From the NCBI GenBank assembly GCA_938030095.1, contig CALHGK010000014.1:1-64000 (forward strand): a stretch of DNA of 64,000 nt, read 5' to 3'. The DNA comes from an uncultured Candidatus Saccharibacteria bacterium. GTDB taxonomy: Bacteria; Patescibacteriota; Saccharimonadia; Saccharimonadales; Saccharimonadaceae. Each line of letters opens with the position of its first letter. Position 1 is the first letter of the stretch. A model generated the notes under the pieces. That model saw nothing but the letters and a program-made list of their open reading frames with translations, was not told the DNA's origin and did no database searches. This document shows positions 41,834 through 49,652 of this stretch, piece after piece. The position numbers and the translations under genes were made by a program.

Positions 41834-42325
41834 TTATTTTACCTCTCCTCGATGATATTGACACTTCGCGGCAACCCGCCAACCACTGCGCGCGTCGCTA
41901 TCTGCTTGATAAATATGGCCGTCCTTCACCTCATCAACGAGGATGAGAGCTGGGTTGTATGGCGCAAGCGTACGATAGTACATAATGTCGCGATCGGTGA
42001 TGCGCCCAAATCCGGGGAAGATCTCACGAAACTTCTGCCGGCCAAATTCATCAAAATACTCTGGCTGACCGCGGGGTGGAAAGAATGTCTCAGCGCGCAG
42101 ACCAATTCGCACCGTGATCTTCTTCACATCGCCAAGGAGCAGGCGCGATGGTCCATAGACCAAGCAATAGAGCTGGCCGTCTGTCGCAAAAAACACCGAT
42201 GCCTTGGCGGCAAGCCCCGCGGCAATATTGCGCGCCACCACGCGATCGATCACCAGCTGCACGCCAAAGCGGGCGGCGAGCGCCTTTTGCACATATGCAA
42301 CATCCATGTGGTTACCAAAGTCCAT
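41834..42325 (-). CDS. Unknown protein in operon with the P-type ATPase
   Basis: A 163-residue soluble protein of unknown family with mixed helix and strand (FGVQLVIDRVVARNIAAGL, then SVFFATDGQLYCLVYGPS). A DIMYYRTLAPYNPALILVDEV segment lies near residue 120. A TATAAT box ends 7 nt before its ATG, so the mRNA of this two-gene unit is probably leaderless. The gap to the ATPase gene is 4 nt. It is divergent from the helicase gene, with only 69 bp between the starts. A regulatory or accessory role for the pump is a reasonable guess. Confidence 0.7.
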   Translation of the reverse strand: MDFGNHMDVAYVQKALAARFGVQLVIDRVVARNIAAGLAAKASVFFATDGQLYCLVYGPSRLLLGDVKKITVRIGLRAETFFPPRGQPEYFDEFGRQKFREIFPGFGRITDRDIMYYRTLAPYNPALILVDEVKDGHIYQADSDARSGWRVAAKCQYHRGEVK

Positions 42326-42394
42326 GATAGTTATTATACCGGAATCTCGGCCAAGCCGCTAGAGCCGATGCGGCGAGTGTGCGATAATGGAGAC

Positions 42395-45300
42395 ATGCCT
42401 CAACACGAATTTTCGACTCGATACACACATCTCAATAGCCAGCAGCGCGCCGCTGTCGACACCATCGATGGGCCACTGCTCGTTGTGGCTGGCCCTGGTA
42501 CTGGCAAAACAGAGCTACTCAGCATGCGCGCCGCCAACATCCTGCGCCAGACGGACGTGTTGCCTGAGAATATCCTCTGCCTCACCTTTACCGACAGCGG
42601 GGCAGCCGCGATGCGGCAGCGTCTGCGCAGTATTATTGGGGCAGATGCTTACCGCGTCGCTATCCATACCTTCCATAGCTTTGGCGGTGAGGTGATAAAT
42701 CACCACCGGGAGTATTTCTACCATGGTGCATCACGTAAGCCTACTGATGAGCTTGGCAGCTATGAGATTTTGCGCGGTATCCTTGGCAAGCTCGATCACC
42801 ATAACCCGTTGAGCAGTAAGCAAAATGGTGAGTTTACCTACCTGCAGGACATTAGCCGCAGTATTAGCCAGCTCAAGCAGGCTGGTCTCAGTAGCGCAGA
42901 GCTTCGGCAGGTCATCGATGCGGATGAGGCACTCATAGCAGCCGTCGAGCCACGTCTCAGCGAAGTCTTTTCTGCTGGGCGGATAAGCAAACCAATGGCG
43001 GGCAAGCTCGCCCCGCTGGCGGGCGAAGCAGCTCAGCTGCCACTGCCGCCGTTACCACCCACCATTCCACCACTGGCTGATAGCTTCTCGCTGAGCCTGG
43101 CTCGAGCAATCGACGAGACACTCGATAGCGGTAAGACCACACCGCTCACCGCCTGGCGTAACCACTGGTGCGAGAAGGACGCTACTGGGAGCTATGTCCT
43201 CAAAGATCGCAAACGCCTCACCAAGCTGCGCGCCCTGGCTGAGGTCTATGATGCATATCTCACCGAGCTGAGCGCAGCTGGTCTCTATGACTACGATGAT
43301 ATGATCCTCCAGCTCGCTCAGGCGCTTGATGCTCAGCCCGAGCTGCGCGCCAACCTTGAGGAGCAGTATCAATACATCATGGTGGATGAATTCCAAGATA
43401 CCAACCTCGCACAGCTGCGCATCCTCTTTTCGCTAACGAGTAGCCCCATCCACGAGGGTCGCCCCAATATTATGGCAGTAGGGGATGACGACCAAGCAAT
43501 CTACAGCTTCCAAGGGGCAGATGTGAGCAACATCCACCGCTTCCGTAGCCATTACCGCGATGTGCAGCTGATCGTCCTGACGGATAACTACCGCTCTAGC
43601 AAGGCCATCCTCACACCAGCCCGCGCCGTCATTACTCAGGGGAGCGACCGGCTAGAGGCAGTGCTTCCTGAGCTCGACAAGACGCTCACTTCCCATCACC
43701 AGCCAACCCAGACTGCCGTCAACCTCGCCGAGCTGCCCACCAGCTTAGCCGAGCGCCAATGGCTAGCGCAGCAGATCCGCCAGCAGATCGACAGCGGCAC
43801 ACCGCCCGAGGAGATTGCCGTCTTGGCTCGGCGCCACCGCGAGCTAGTAGCACTGGTGCCGCACCTCCAGGCGGCAGGCATTGCCATCAACTACGAGCGG
43901 CGCGATAACATTCTCGACAACCCCGTCATCCAAGCACTTGAACTACTCGCGCGGGTCATCGATGCCATAGCAGCAGGGGAGTTTCCTACCGCCGATAGCC
44001 TGCTGCCAGAGCTGATGGCGCACCCAGCCTTTGGTTTTGCTAGTCAGGATATTTGGCAGCTCAGCCTCCAGGCGTGGCGCAACCGCCAAACGTGGGGCGA
44101 GACAATGATGGCCAGCCCAACCTTCCAGCCTCTGATGGTATGGCTCATCCATATGGCGTGGCATGCGCAGCATCAGCCACTTGAGCTGGTGCTAGATGAT
44201 CTGCTTGGCATCCCACAGTCAGCCGCTGGCAAAAAAACCCAGGCCGCCATAGCTAGTGTCATCACCGAATATATGGCACAGCAGATGGCCCAATTCGACC
44301 AACCCATCAGCCTCTCCACCGAAGCAACTCCTGCAATGCCCACCATAAGCTACCGCTCACCACTGTACGACTATTACTTCTCGCGTGAGAAGCTTGCCGA
44401 GCAACCCGACGCATACCTCACCTGCCTCGAGGCTTTGCGGACGCTGCGCAGCCGCACCCAGGAACATCGTGGTGATGATGAGGCGCTCCGGCTTGCCGAT
44501 ATGCTCGACCTCCTCAGCCTGCACCGACAGTTCAAGACACCCATCACCACCATCCGCCAGCGCACCGAGGCACACACCGGCCGCATTAACCTCATGACAG
44601 CGCACAAAGCCAAGGGGCTGGAGTTTGGCCATGTCTATATCATGGGCGCTATTGATAGCACCTGGGGGCGGCGCGTGCGCTCACCTGTGTCGCTCATCAC
44701 CTATCCAGATAATCTTGCTATTGCCCCCGCCGGCAATACGTACGACGAGCGCCTCCGCCTCTTTTTCGTTGCCATGACGCGGGCACGCAACCACCTCACC
44801 ATCAGCTACAGCACCCAAGATGATACTGGCAAAGCGACGCTACCGGCCAGCTTCCTCGACGGCGTTGACCTCACTGCAACTACTGTCGATATGCCCAACG
44901 ACGTGCCAAGCCTCACCACCCAGCTCACCACCGATTGGCAGCGCCGCCTTGCGCCAGTTGGCACGCCCGAGCCCGATTTGCAGCAGCTCCTCCAGCCCAT
45001 GCTGGAGCAGTATAAGCTCTCTAGTACCCACCTTACCGCCTTCTTAGATGTCTCGCGCGGTGGGCCGGCAGCCTTTCTCACTGACTACCTGCTGCGCTTC
45101 CCACAAGCACCCAGCCCACATGCCATCTACGGCAATGCCATCCACCACGTACTGCAGCGTGCGCACACCCATCTCACCGCTACGGGCAAAGTGCGGCCGG
45201 CCGAGGATATCCTGGGCGACTTCGAGCAAGAGCTCAGCCGCCAGCCACTGAGGCCAGAAGACTTCGCATATTTTAGCCGCAAGGGGCTTGATTCACTGAG

Positions 45301-45826
45301 CACCTTCTTGCAGGCCAAGGCGCACACCTTCCGTCCCGAGCAAAAGACCGAGCTAAGCTTTGCCGGCCAAGGAGTCGTGCTGGGTGATGCTCGCCTTACT
45401 GGCACGCTCGACCTTGTCGATATTGACCACACTGCCAATACCATCGCCGTTACAGACTATAAGACGGGCAAGCCCGCCCGCAGCTGGCAGGGCCGCACCG
45501 ATGCCGAGAAGATTAAGCTGCACAAATACCGCCAGCAGCTGATGTTCTACGAGCTCCTTGTGCGCCACTCGCGCGACTATGCCCGCTACGACTTTGCCGG
45601 GGCTACGCTGCAGTTCGTCGAGCCAGATAAGGATACGGGCGATATCCACCAGCTCAGCACCAGCTTTTCCCAGGCCGAGCTGGATGAATTTGCTCAGCTC
45701 ATCGCCGCCGTGTGGCACTGCATCACCCACCTCCAACTGCCCGACACCAGCCACTACCCAGCCACCTATAAAGGCATTCTCGCCTTTGAGGAGGATCTGC
45801 TGCGGCGTACAGAAGAGCGAGAATAG
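42395..45826 (+). CDS. UvrD/Rep-family helicase fused to a RecB-type PD-(D/E)XK nuclease
   Basis: A 1143-residue superfamily 1 helicase-nuclease. The order is LNSQQRAAVDTIDGPLLV, Walker A GPGTGKTELL near residue 32, DEFQDTN near 330, DDDQAIYSFQGA near 365, then the LMTAHKAKGLEF motif near 733 and a TRARN motif near 798. The C-terminal domain has GTLDLVDID near 1006 and DYKTGK near 1022, the metal-binding nuclease core. It probably resects or repairs double-strand ends, like a one-chain AddAB. A GATAAT box ends 6 nt before the ATG at 42395. The open frame extends upstream without a start signal and overlaps the divergent gene, so the longer form is rejected. Confidence 0.9.
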   Translation: MPQHEFSTRYTHLNSQQRAAVDTIDGPLLVVAGPGTGKTELLSMRAANILRQTDVLPENILCLTFTDSGAAAMRQRLRSIIGADAYRVAIHTFHSFGGEVINHHREYFYHGASRKPTDELGSYEILRGILGKLDHHNPLSSKQNGEFTYLQDISRSISQLKQAGLSSAELRQVIDADEALIAAVEPRLSEVFSAGRISKPMAGKLAPLAGEAAQLPLPPLPPTIPPLADSFSLSLARAIDETLDSGKTTPLTAWRNHWCEKDATGSYVLKDRKRLTKLRALAEVYDAYLTELSAAGLYDYDDMILQLAQALDAQPELRANLEEQYQYIMVDEFQDTNLAQLRILFSLTSSPIHEGRPNIMAVGDDDQAIYSFQGADVSNIHRFRSHYRDVQLIVLTDNYRSSKAILTPARAVITQGSDRLEAVLPELDKTLTSHHQPTQTAVNLAELPTSLAERQWLAQQIRQQIDSGTPPEEIAVLARRHRELVALVPHLQAAGIAINYERRDNILDNPVIQALELLARVIDAIAAGEFPTADSLLPELMAHPAFGFASQDIWQLSLQAWRNRQTWGETMMASPTFQPLMVWLIHMAWHAQHQPLELVLDDLLGIPQSAAGKKTQAAIASVITEYMAQQMAQFDQPISLSTEATPAMPTISYRSPLYDYYFSREKLAEQPDAYLTCLEALRTLRSRTQEHRGDDEALRLADMLDLLSLHRQFKTPITTIRQRTEAHTGRINLMTAHKAKGLEFGHVYIMGAIDSTWGRRVRSPVSLITYPDNLAIAPAGNTYDERLRLFFVAMTRARNHLTISYSTQDDTGKATLPASFLDGVDLTATTVDMPNDVPSLTTQLTTDWQRRLAPVGTPEPDLQQLLQPMLEQYKLSSTHLTAFLDVSRGGPAAFLTDYLLRFPQAPSPHAIYGNAIHHVLQRAHTHLTATGKVRPAEDILGDFEQELSRQPLRPEDFAYFSRKGLDSLSTFLQAKAHTFRPEQKTELSFAGQGVVLGDARLTGTLDLVDIDHTANTIAVTDYKTGKPARSWQGRTDAEKIKLHKYRQQLMFYELLVRHSRDYARYDFAGATLQFVEPDKDTGDIHQLSTSFSQAELDEFAQLIAAVWHCITHLQLPDTSHYPATYKGILAFEEDLLRRTEERE

Positions 45827-46185
45827 CCACTAGCGCGACACTTGCGACGCAGTAGGCAATGTATTCGCTATGCACCCTTACTGCAACGCGCTGCAGGAGA
45901 GAATGGAGTGGCTAATGGCTAAGCACATGGCATGGGCAAGCTTTTTTACTACTCTGGCCGAAACATTTTGGTGTAGTAATACGAGTGTTCTCAGCTATCG
46001 CGCTGGCGGGTGGGTTTTCTAGGGGGGAATTATTCTTCTTATCTTTATCTGATTCCTGCAGCGGGAGTGTAAGACTGTCTGAGTGCAATAAATCCGCATC
46101 GTCTGTCATTTGTTGCGAATAGTGCATAGAATGAAACAGAACGTAAGAACAAAACGAGAATCTCTGCAAGACATGCGCATATTGA
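45827..46185. other. Intergenic stretch, no supported gene
   Basis: About 360 bases between the helicase and the promoter at 46186. A leftward 85-codon frame (45912-46169) exists but is low-complexity (Asp, Lys, Asn, Ser) and lacks a ribosome binding site. No clear helicase terminator is seen. Confidence 0.4.
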
Positions 46186-46214
46186 TTGACAGGCTCGCCG
46201 TATATTGGTATATA
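46186..46214 (+). promoter_or_regulatory. Consensus promoter of the zinc-knuckle/RNA region
   Basis: TTGACA (46186-46191), a 17-nt spacer and TATATA (46209-46214). The expected start is near 46221, giving a leader of about 113 nt before the small gene. Confidence 0.8.
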
Positions 46215-46229
46215 TAGTAACAGCTCGAA

Positions 46230-46292
46230 ACTGAGTGGAATCTGCTTGATGTCCGATACATTAGGCCTAAGACACTCAGTCTGAGTGTTTTT
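46230..46292 (+). promoter_or_regulatory. Attenuator-like leader: mutually exclusive hairpins
   Basis: Three complementary segments: ACTGAGTG (46230-46237), CACTCAGT (46273-46280) and CTGAGTGT (46281-46288) followed by a T-run to 46292. Segment 2 can pair with 1 (antiterminator) or with 3 (an intrinsic terminator: ACACTC-AGTCT-GAGTGT-TTTT). A TTAGGCCTAA palindrome lies in the loop of the first pairing. This is the layout of an attenuator or riboswitch upstream of the small gene at 46334. Confidence 0.6.
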
Positions 46293-46333
46293 GACAGGAT
46301 TTCACCATGCTCTCACGAGAGGAGGTGAGAGTC

Positions 46334-46486
46334 GTGTCGTGTCTGGCATGTACCCGTATGGGGTACAACTGGACAAAGACGTGCCCGAGCTGTAAAGGAT
46401 CGGGCACAAAAGGACTAGGGTACCGTTGCGGCACTTGCGACGGTACTGGTCTTGTTTGCAGGTGTGGAAGGCCTAATAATGCCTAA
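46334..46486 (+). CDS. 50-residue zinc-knuckle peptide (DnaJ cysteine-rich type)
   Basis: A short reading frame with GGAGGTGA 5 nt before a GTG start. It contains nine cysteines, eight of them in four CxxC or CxC pairs: CLAC, CPSCKGSG, CGTCDGTG and CRC. The CxxCxGxG form is that of the DnaJ cysteine-rich zinc domain, so it should fold around one or two zinc ions. Most residues outside the knuckles are Gly, Thr and Lys. It lies downstream of the attenuator-like leader and just upstream of the structured RNA array. Possible roles include a metal-responsive peptide or an RNA- or protein-binding knuckle; none is established. Confidence 0.65.
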   Translation: MSCLACTRMGYNWTKTCPSCKGSGTKGLGYRCGTCDGTGLVCRCGRPNNA

Positions 46487-46574
46487 CACACCTACAAAGA
46501 CGGTCGGGTGTTAATATCCGAGAGAGTAGGTAATTAAGATACGACAGAACAAGGTCGTGCACCTATCCGTCACT

Positions 46575-46639
46575 GGAGATAAGGAGTAGCCAGGCTCCTA
46601 ACAATGGTGTTGTAGGTTCGATTCCTGCTATCTCCGCCA
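46575..46639 (+). ncRNA. tRNA-like element 1, lacking a normal anticodon arm
   Basis: Acceptor-like stem GGAGATA (46575-46581) pairs perfectly with TATCTCC (46629-46635), followed by G and CCA. A T-arm GTAGG-TTCGATT-CCTGC has a canonical T-loop. A D-arm-like GGAG/CTCC stem is present. The anticodon arm is replaced by a 12-nt mini-hairpin AACA-ATGG-TGTT, and there is no variable region, so the body is 62 nt instead of about 73. It could be a degenerate tRNA or a functional tRNA mimic. Confidence 0.6.
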
Positions 46640-46933
46640 TATGGCGAATGCTCCGCTTTCCCGCGTAGAGCACTGCCATAGCAACCGCCGCAGGTTACCC
46701 TTTATCGGTATCAAGGGGGTAGGCGGTATCGTTGCCACTTGGGAGGCGATGATCGAGAAGTCTCATGCTGCGCGTCCTTGTTACCGCGCACCGTGCGCTT
46801 GCCACGGAGACTTCTTTAAAATACGTGAGACTCGCGAGATTCACTCGCGCCTTGGCTTCTGGCCAGGACGAGCAGAACCGCTTGTAGTCTCTCCCGAGCT
46901 CCTGCATCCGCATCATGCGTCGAGGCAGGAGCT
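46640..46933 (+). ncRNA. Hairpin-dense region following tRNA-like element 1
   Basis: At least five stems follow one another: TATGGC...GCCATA with inner TGCTC/GAGCA (46640-46680); CCGCC/GGCGG with inner TACCC/GGGTA (46681-46735); AGAAGTCTC/GAGACTTCT with inner GCGCG/CGCGC (46756-46815); CGCGAG-ATTCA-CTCGCG (46833-46849); and AGCTCCTGC/GCAGGAGCT (46897-46933). A 113-codon frame (46641-46982) covers it but lacks protein-like character and a ribosome binding site. A long structured RNA is the better reading. Confidence 0.5.
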
Positions 46934-47057
46934 TCTTCCTTTTCTTGAGAATATATACTTGCACGTGTGCAAAGCTGATTAAGTATACCATCACAAGGGG
47001 AATGGAGCACACCAACGCAAGACTGCGATACGCCAGCCAGCTTTAGTGAGCTACCAC

Positions 47058-47086
47058 TTGACAGCCTCGCCCAAGTAGATTACAAT
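47058..47086 (+). promoter_or_regulatory. Consensus promoter of the second structured RNA
   Basis: TTGACA (47058-47063), a 17-nt spacer and TACAAT (47081-47086). The predicted start at about 47093 is just before a series of hairpins, and no start codon with a ribosome binding site follows until the dihydrouridine synthase gene. Confidence 0.8.
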
Positions 47087-47092
47087 TATCTC

Positions 47093-47401
47093 TATCCTTG
47101 CAAAAATTCGCCGGATCTGCTCCGGCTTGAGTTTTTGTAAGGAAGGTCGGTCAATGGCGACCGACCTGGGATGCCCCGTGTGGTTGAGGGGTACGAGAGG
47201 TTTGCTTGTCGATGGAGACAAGCATGGGAGGGCACCCTCTCTCGTAGCAGGTTCGACTCCTGCCATCCCAGCTATGTGAGCCCCTCCAAGGAAATACCTT
47301 GGAGAGTTGACCCCGGAAGGGGGTGGTCTATACGACTATATGCTCACATCGCCCCGCATCCACTGCGACATCCATCTACGCATAAAGCGTGGGTGCGGGG
47401 C
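47093..47401 (+). ncRNA. Structured RNA of about 310 nt with tRNA-like element 2
   Basis: Ordered stems: GCCGGA/TCCGGC followed by GAGTTTTT (47101-47137, terminator-shaped); AGGTCGGTC/GACCGACCT (47144-47167). The tRNA-like fold comes next, with acceptor TGGGATG (47167-47173)/CATCCCA (47264-47270), D-like CCCC/GGGG, a long ACGAGAG/CTCTCGT arm in place of the anticodon arm, and a perfect T-arm GCAGG-TTCGACT-CCTGC. Then a cloverleaf closed by ATGTGAGC/GCTCACAT (47274-47349) with inner stems TCCAAGG/CCTTGGA and CCCC/GGGG, and a 13-bp stem (47351-47401). No CCA is encoded. It does not match RNase P, tmRNA, SRP or 6S RNA by eye. Confidence 0.55.
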
Positions 47402-47436
47402 CTCTCCCCTGATACATTGTGTTATAATAACTTGAT

Positions 47437-48423
47437 ATGACGTCGTTTTGGAATGATTTGCCACAGCCATTTTTTGTTTTGGCGCCGATGGAGGCGGTGA
47501 CGGATGTGGTGTTTCGCCATGTGGTGCGGCGGGCTGGTGCGCCCGATGTGTTTTTTACTGAGTTTGCTAATGCGACGGGCTGGGTGCACGCTGGTGACAG
47601 GGCAATTGCTGGGCGGCTCGTCAAGACGGACGACGAGTACCCCCTGGTAGCGCAGATCTGGGGCGGTGAGCCGGGTGATATGGAGCAGTTTGCCCAGCAC
47701 TGCGCGCGCCTGGGCTTTGCAGGGATCGATATTAATATGGGCTGCCCCGCCAAGAGTGCTATCAAGAGTGGGGGAGCGGCGCTGATTCGTAATCCAGACG
47801 TTGCAATCGCCGCTATCGCCGCGGCCAAGACGGCTGGCTTGCCAGTCAGTGTTAAGACCCGCCTTGGCTACAGCACTGTGGATGAGTGGCGAGCATGGCT
47901 CACGACACTGCTCCAGCAAGATATCGTCAATCTGACTATCCACTTGCGCACCAAGAAGGAGATGAGCAAGGTAGCGGCGCACTATGAGCTGATCGATGAC
48001 ATCGTGGCGCTGCGCGATGCGATTGCGCCACAGACGCTGCTCACCATCAATGGTGATATTCGCGATCGGGCGCATGGCATGGCACTGGTGGCTGCCCACC
48101 CGGGCGTCAATGGGGTGATGATTGGCCGCGGGGTGTTTGCCGATCCATTTTGCTTTGCACCGCGTACTGGTAATGTAGCGCAGGGTAGTAGTTCTATGGT
48201 GCAGCGCAACTTCGCCCTCCTTCACTACCACCTCGACCTCTTCGACCACTGGCAGCCACAGCTCGGCCGGCCATACGAGACGCTCAAACGCTTCTACAAG
48301 ATCTACGTCCGCGACTTCGACGGCGCGAAGGAGCTGCGCGACCAGTTGATGCACACTACCAGCACAGATGAAGCGCGGCGGATTATCCATCAGTGGCACG
48401 AAGCAATGTCTGCATCTGAGTAG
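47437..48423 (+). CDS. tRNA-dihydrouridine synthase
   Basis: A flavoenzyme that reduces uridine in tRNA. It carries the FMN-binding start LAPMEAVTD near residue 15 and the catalytic-loop motif DINMGCPAKSAIKSGGAALI near 107. An SVKTRLGY segment is near 144, and IHLRTKKEMS near 178 replaces the usual HxRTxxQ motif with conservative changes. It ends with MIGRGVFADPF and a C-terminal helical tRNA-binding domain. It is 328 residues long. A TATAAT box ends 8 nt before the ATG, suggesting a leaderless mRNA beginning just after the structured RNA region. Confidence 0.92.
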   Translation: MTSFWNDLPQPFFVLAPMEAVTDVVFRHVVRRAGAPDVFFTEFANATGWVHAGDRAIAGRLVKTDDEYPLVAQIWGGEPGDMEQFAQHCARLGFAGIDINMGCPAKSAIKSGGAALIRNPDVAIAAIAAAKTAGLPVSVKTRLGYSTVDEWRAWLTTLLQQDIVNLTIHLRTKKEMSKVAAHYELIDDIVALRDAIAPQTLLTINGDIRDRAHGMALVAAHPGVNGVMIGRGVFADPFCFAPRTGNVAQGSSSMVQRNFALLHYHLDLFDHWQPQLGRPYETLKRFYKIYVRDFDGAKELRDQLMHTTSTDEARRIIHQWHEAMSASE

Positions 48424-48601
48424 TTGGTGTCCTTGCTATGCTTGATCCTCATATTGTGTTATGAAAATCAACTAGAGCGATGGTTCTCCATCGGTAGGAG
48501 CGGGGTAGTGATGCTCGCGATGTCTTTATCTGCGAAGAAAGAAACGCTTATTATAATTACTGTTGCCGCGCAAGAAAAAGAGGTACTAACAATGAACCTC
48601 T

Positions 48602-48624
48602 TAACCCAAGGGGTTAGTTTAATT
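48602..48624 (+). terminator. Possible terminator after the dihydrouridine synthase gene
   Basis: TAACCC-AAG-GGGTTA followed by GTTTAATTT, about 180 bp after the stop. The short frame between (48424-48654) has no good start and is not annotated. Confidence 0.4.
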
Positions 48625-48657
48625 TGCTTGTTATTTGATGCTGCTCCCTTTTAGAGT

Positions 48658-49608
48658 CTATGTAAGCACGGTCACGGTCATGCGTGGGCCGCACAACGCC
48701 ATGATGGCAGCAAGGTTATAGTAGAGCATAGCAGTGGTTGCCTGCTGCTGGGCAGTTGGGTCATCTGGGTAGAGAGCCTCGGCCAAGGGTGCAAAGGCCC
48801 ATGTGTCGATATTGAAGGCCTGGTGATGCTCGTGTGCGCGGTCGAATTCCCGCGCCAAGGCCTGGCGGTCGAGTGTTGTCCCCATACGTTGATTCATCAC
48901 CACTGCTGCCTCATGGTGGCTACCCTGCAGCATATCGGTGTGAGCACCAGTGGGCTCAGCACTCTTTGCTAGCTGCGCGTCGACCATTGCCACAAGATCG
49001 TTGCCACTAGCCATAACAAGCTTGGACTCATCTGCTGCATGGCGAATAATCTGCTGGTGGGCTTCGTCGCTACTATCGCTACCAAGGCCAAGCTCAGTGG
49101 CGAGGCTGCGCAATTGCTCACCATGCTGAGCAATGATGGTAAAGATTGCACCCACCTTGTCAGCTGCTGCGCAGCCGGCTTGTTCGCCATGAGCATGGTC
49201 GTCCCGATGGACGTGCACCGTCGCGGGTATCTGGCCAATCCGCCCCAGAACGCGGGTATTCGCTTCATCAATAGGGTCACTATCACCGCGTACCAATCGA
49301 TCTGCCACCAAGTAGAGCAAGCCACCGCCTGCACCATTTGGCACTGCTTCCGCTGTGCTGCCGGGTCGGCCATCCATGCACGCGCCAATGATGTTCTGTA
49401 CTGCTGGCACATAGTACTCGCCAAGCCGCTGGACAAACTCTGCTGCGCGAGACCACTCTGGTGTATCGAGCTTACCAAGGCCATATTCGTTGCCTAGCTG
49501 ATAGGATACAATAGACTGCTCATAGCAATCACCCGTAGCTTCGCCATCACACCGATAATCATACGTCCCATCTGGTAATGATGGATGGGGAGGATAAAAT
49601 TCCGTCAT
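48658..49608 (-). CDS. Unknown protein with carbonic-anhydrase-like metal motifs
   Basis: A 316-residue soluble protein. CMDGRPG near residue 77 and HRDDHAHGEQAGC near 134-146, with a VPNGAGGGLLYLVADRL segment between, recall the CxDxR...G-G-G...HxxC arrangement of beta- and cadmium-type carbonic anhydrases. The second half is helical and His-rich (AREFDRAHEHHQAF) and ends in an Ala/Thr/Met-rich helix. The family link is a visual impression, not a proven match. It converges with the dihydrouridine synthase gene, and its 5' end is separated from atpC by 44 bp on the same strand. Confidence 0.4.
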   Translation of the reverse strand: MTEFYPPHPSLPDGTYDYRCDGEATGDCYEQSIVSYQLGNEYGLGKLDTPEWSRAAEFVQRLGEYYVPAVQNIIGACMDGRPGSTAEAVPNGAGGGLLYLVADRLVRGDSDPIDEANTRVLGRIGQIPATVHVHRDDHAHGEQAGCAAADKVGAIFTIIAQHGEQLRSLATELGLGSDSSDEAHQQIIRHAADESKLVMASGNDLVAMVDAQLAKSAEPTGAHTDMLQGSHHEAAVVMNQRMGTTLDRQALAREFDRAHEHHQAFNIDTWAFAPLAEALYPDDPTAQQQATTAMLYYNLAAIMALCGPRMTVTVLT

Positions 49609-49652
49609 TATATAATCTGTCTCTCTGCAGTTGTCTCTGTCGTCAATGTATT

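Noticed and set aside
41852..42394. A 181-codon N-terminal extension of the helicase-nuclease
   Set aside because: It is antisense to the divergent unknown gene, and the -10 box and ATG at 42395 mark the real start directly before the helicase Q-motif region.
45912..46169. An 85-codon leftward frame in the intergenic region
   Set aside because: Low-complexity polar composition, no ribosome binding site and no -10 box at the usual distance.
46575..46639. Ordinary tRNA gene
   Set aside because: The loop CTCCTAA could carry a CCT anticodon, but its flanks do not pair and only 30 nt separate the acceptor and T-arms, too few for D- and anticodon arms.
46641..46982. A 113-codon frame starting just after tRNA-like element 1
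   Set aside because: It has no ribosome binding site, an irregular composition, and covers a run of strong hairpins that better explains the sequence.
47093..47401. tmRNA, RNase P RNA or SRP RNA
   Set aside because: The conserved cores of these RNAs (for tmRNA the D-loop analogue and tag frame, for RNase P the P4 strands, for SRP the GGAA tetraloop domain) were not found.
48424..48654. A 76-codon frame after the dihydrouridine synthase gene
   Set aside because: It lacks a start signal, and it includes a probable terminator hairpin.
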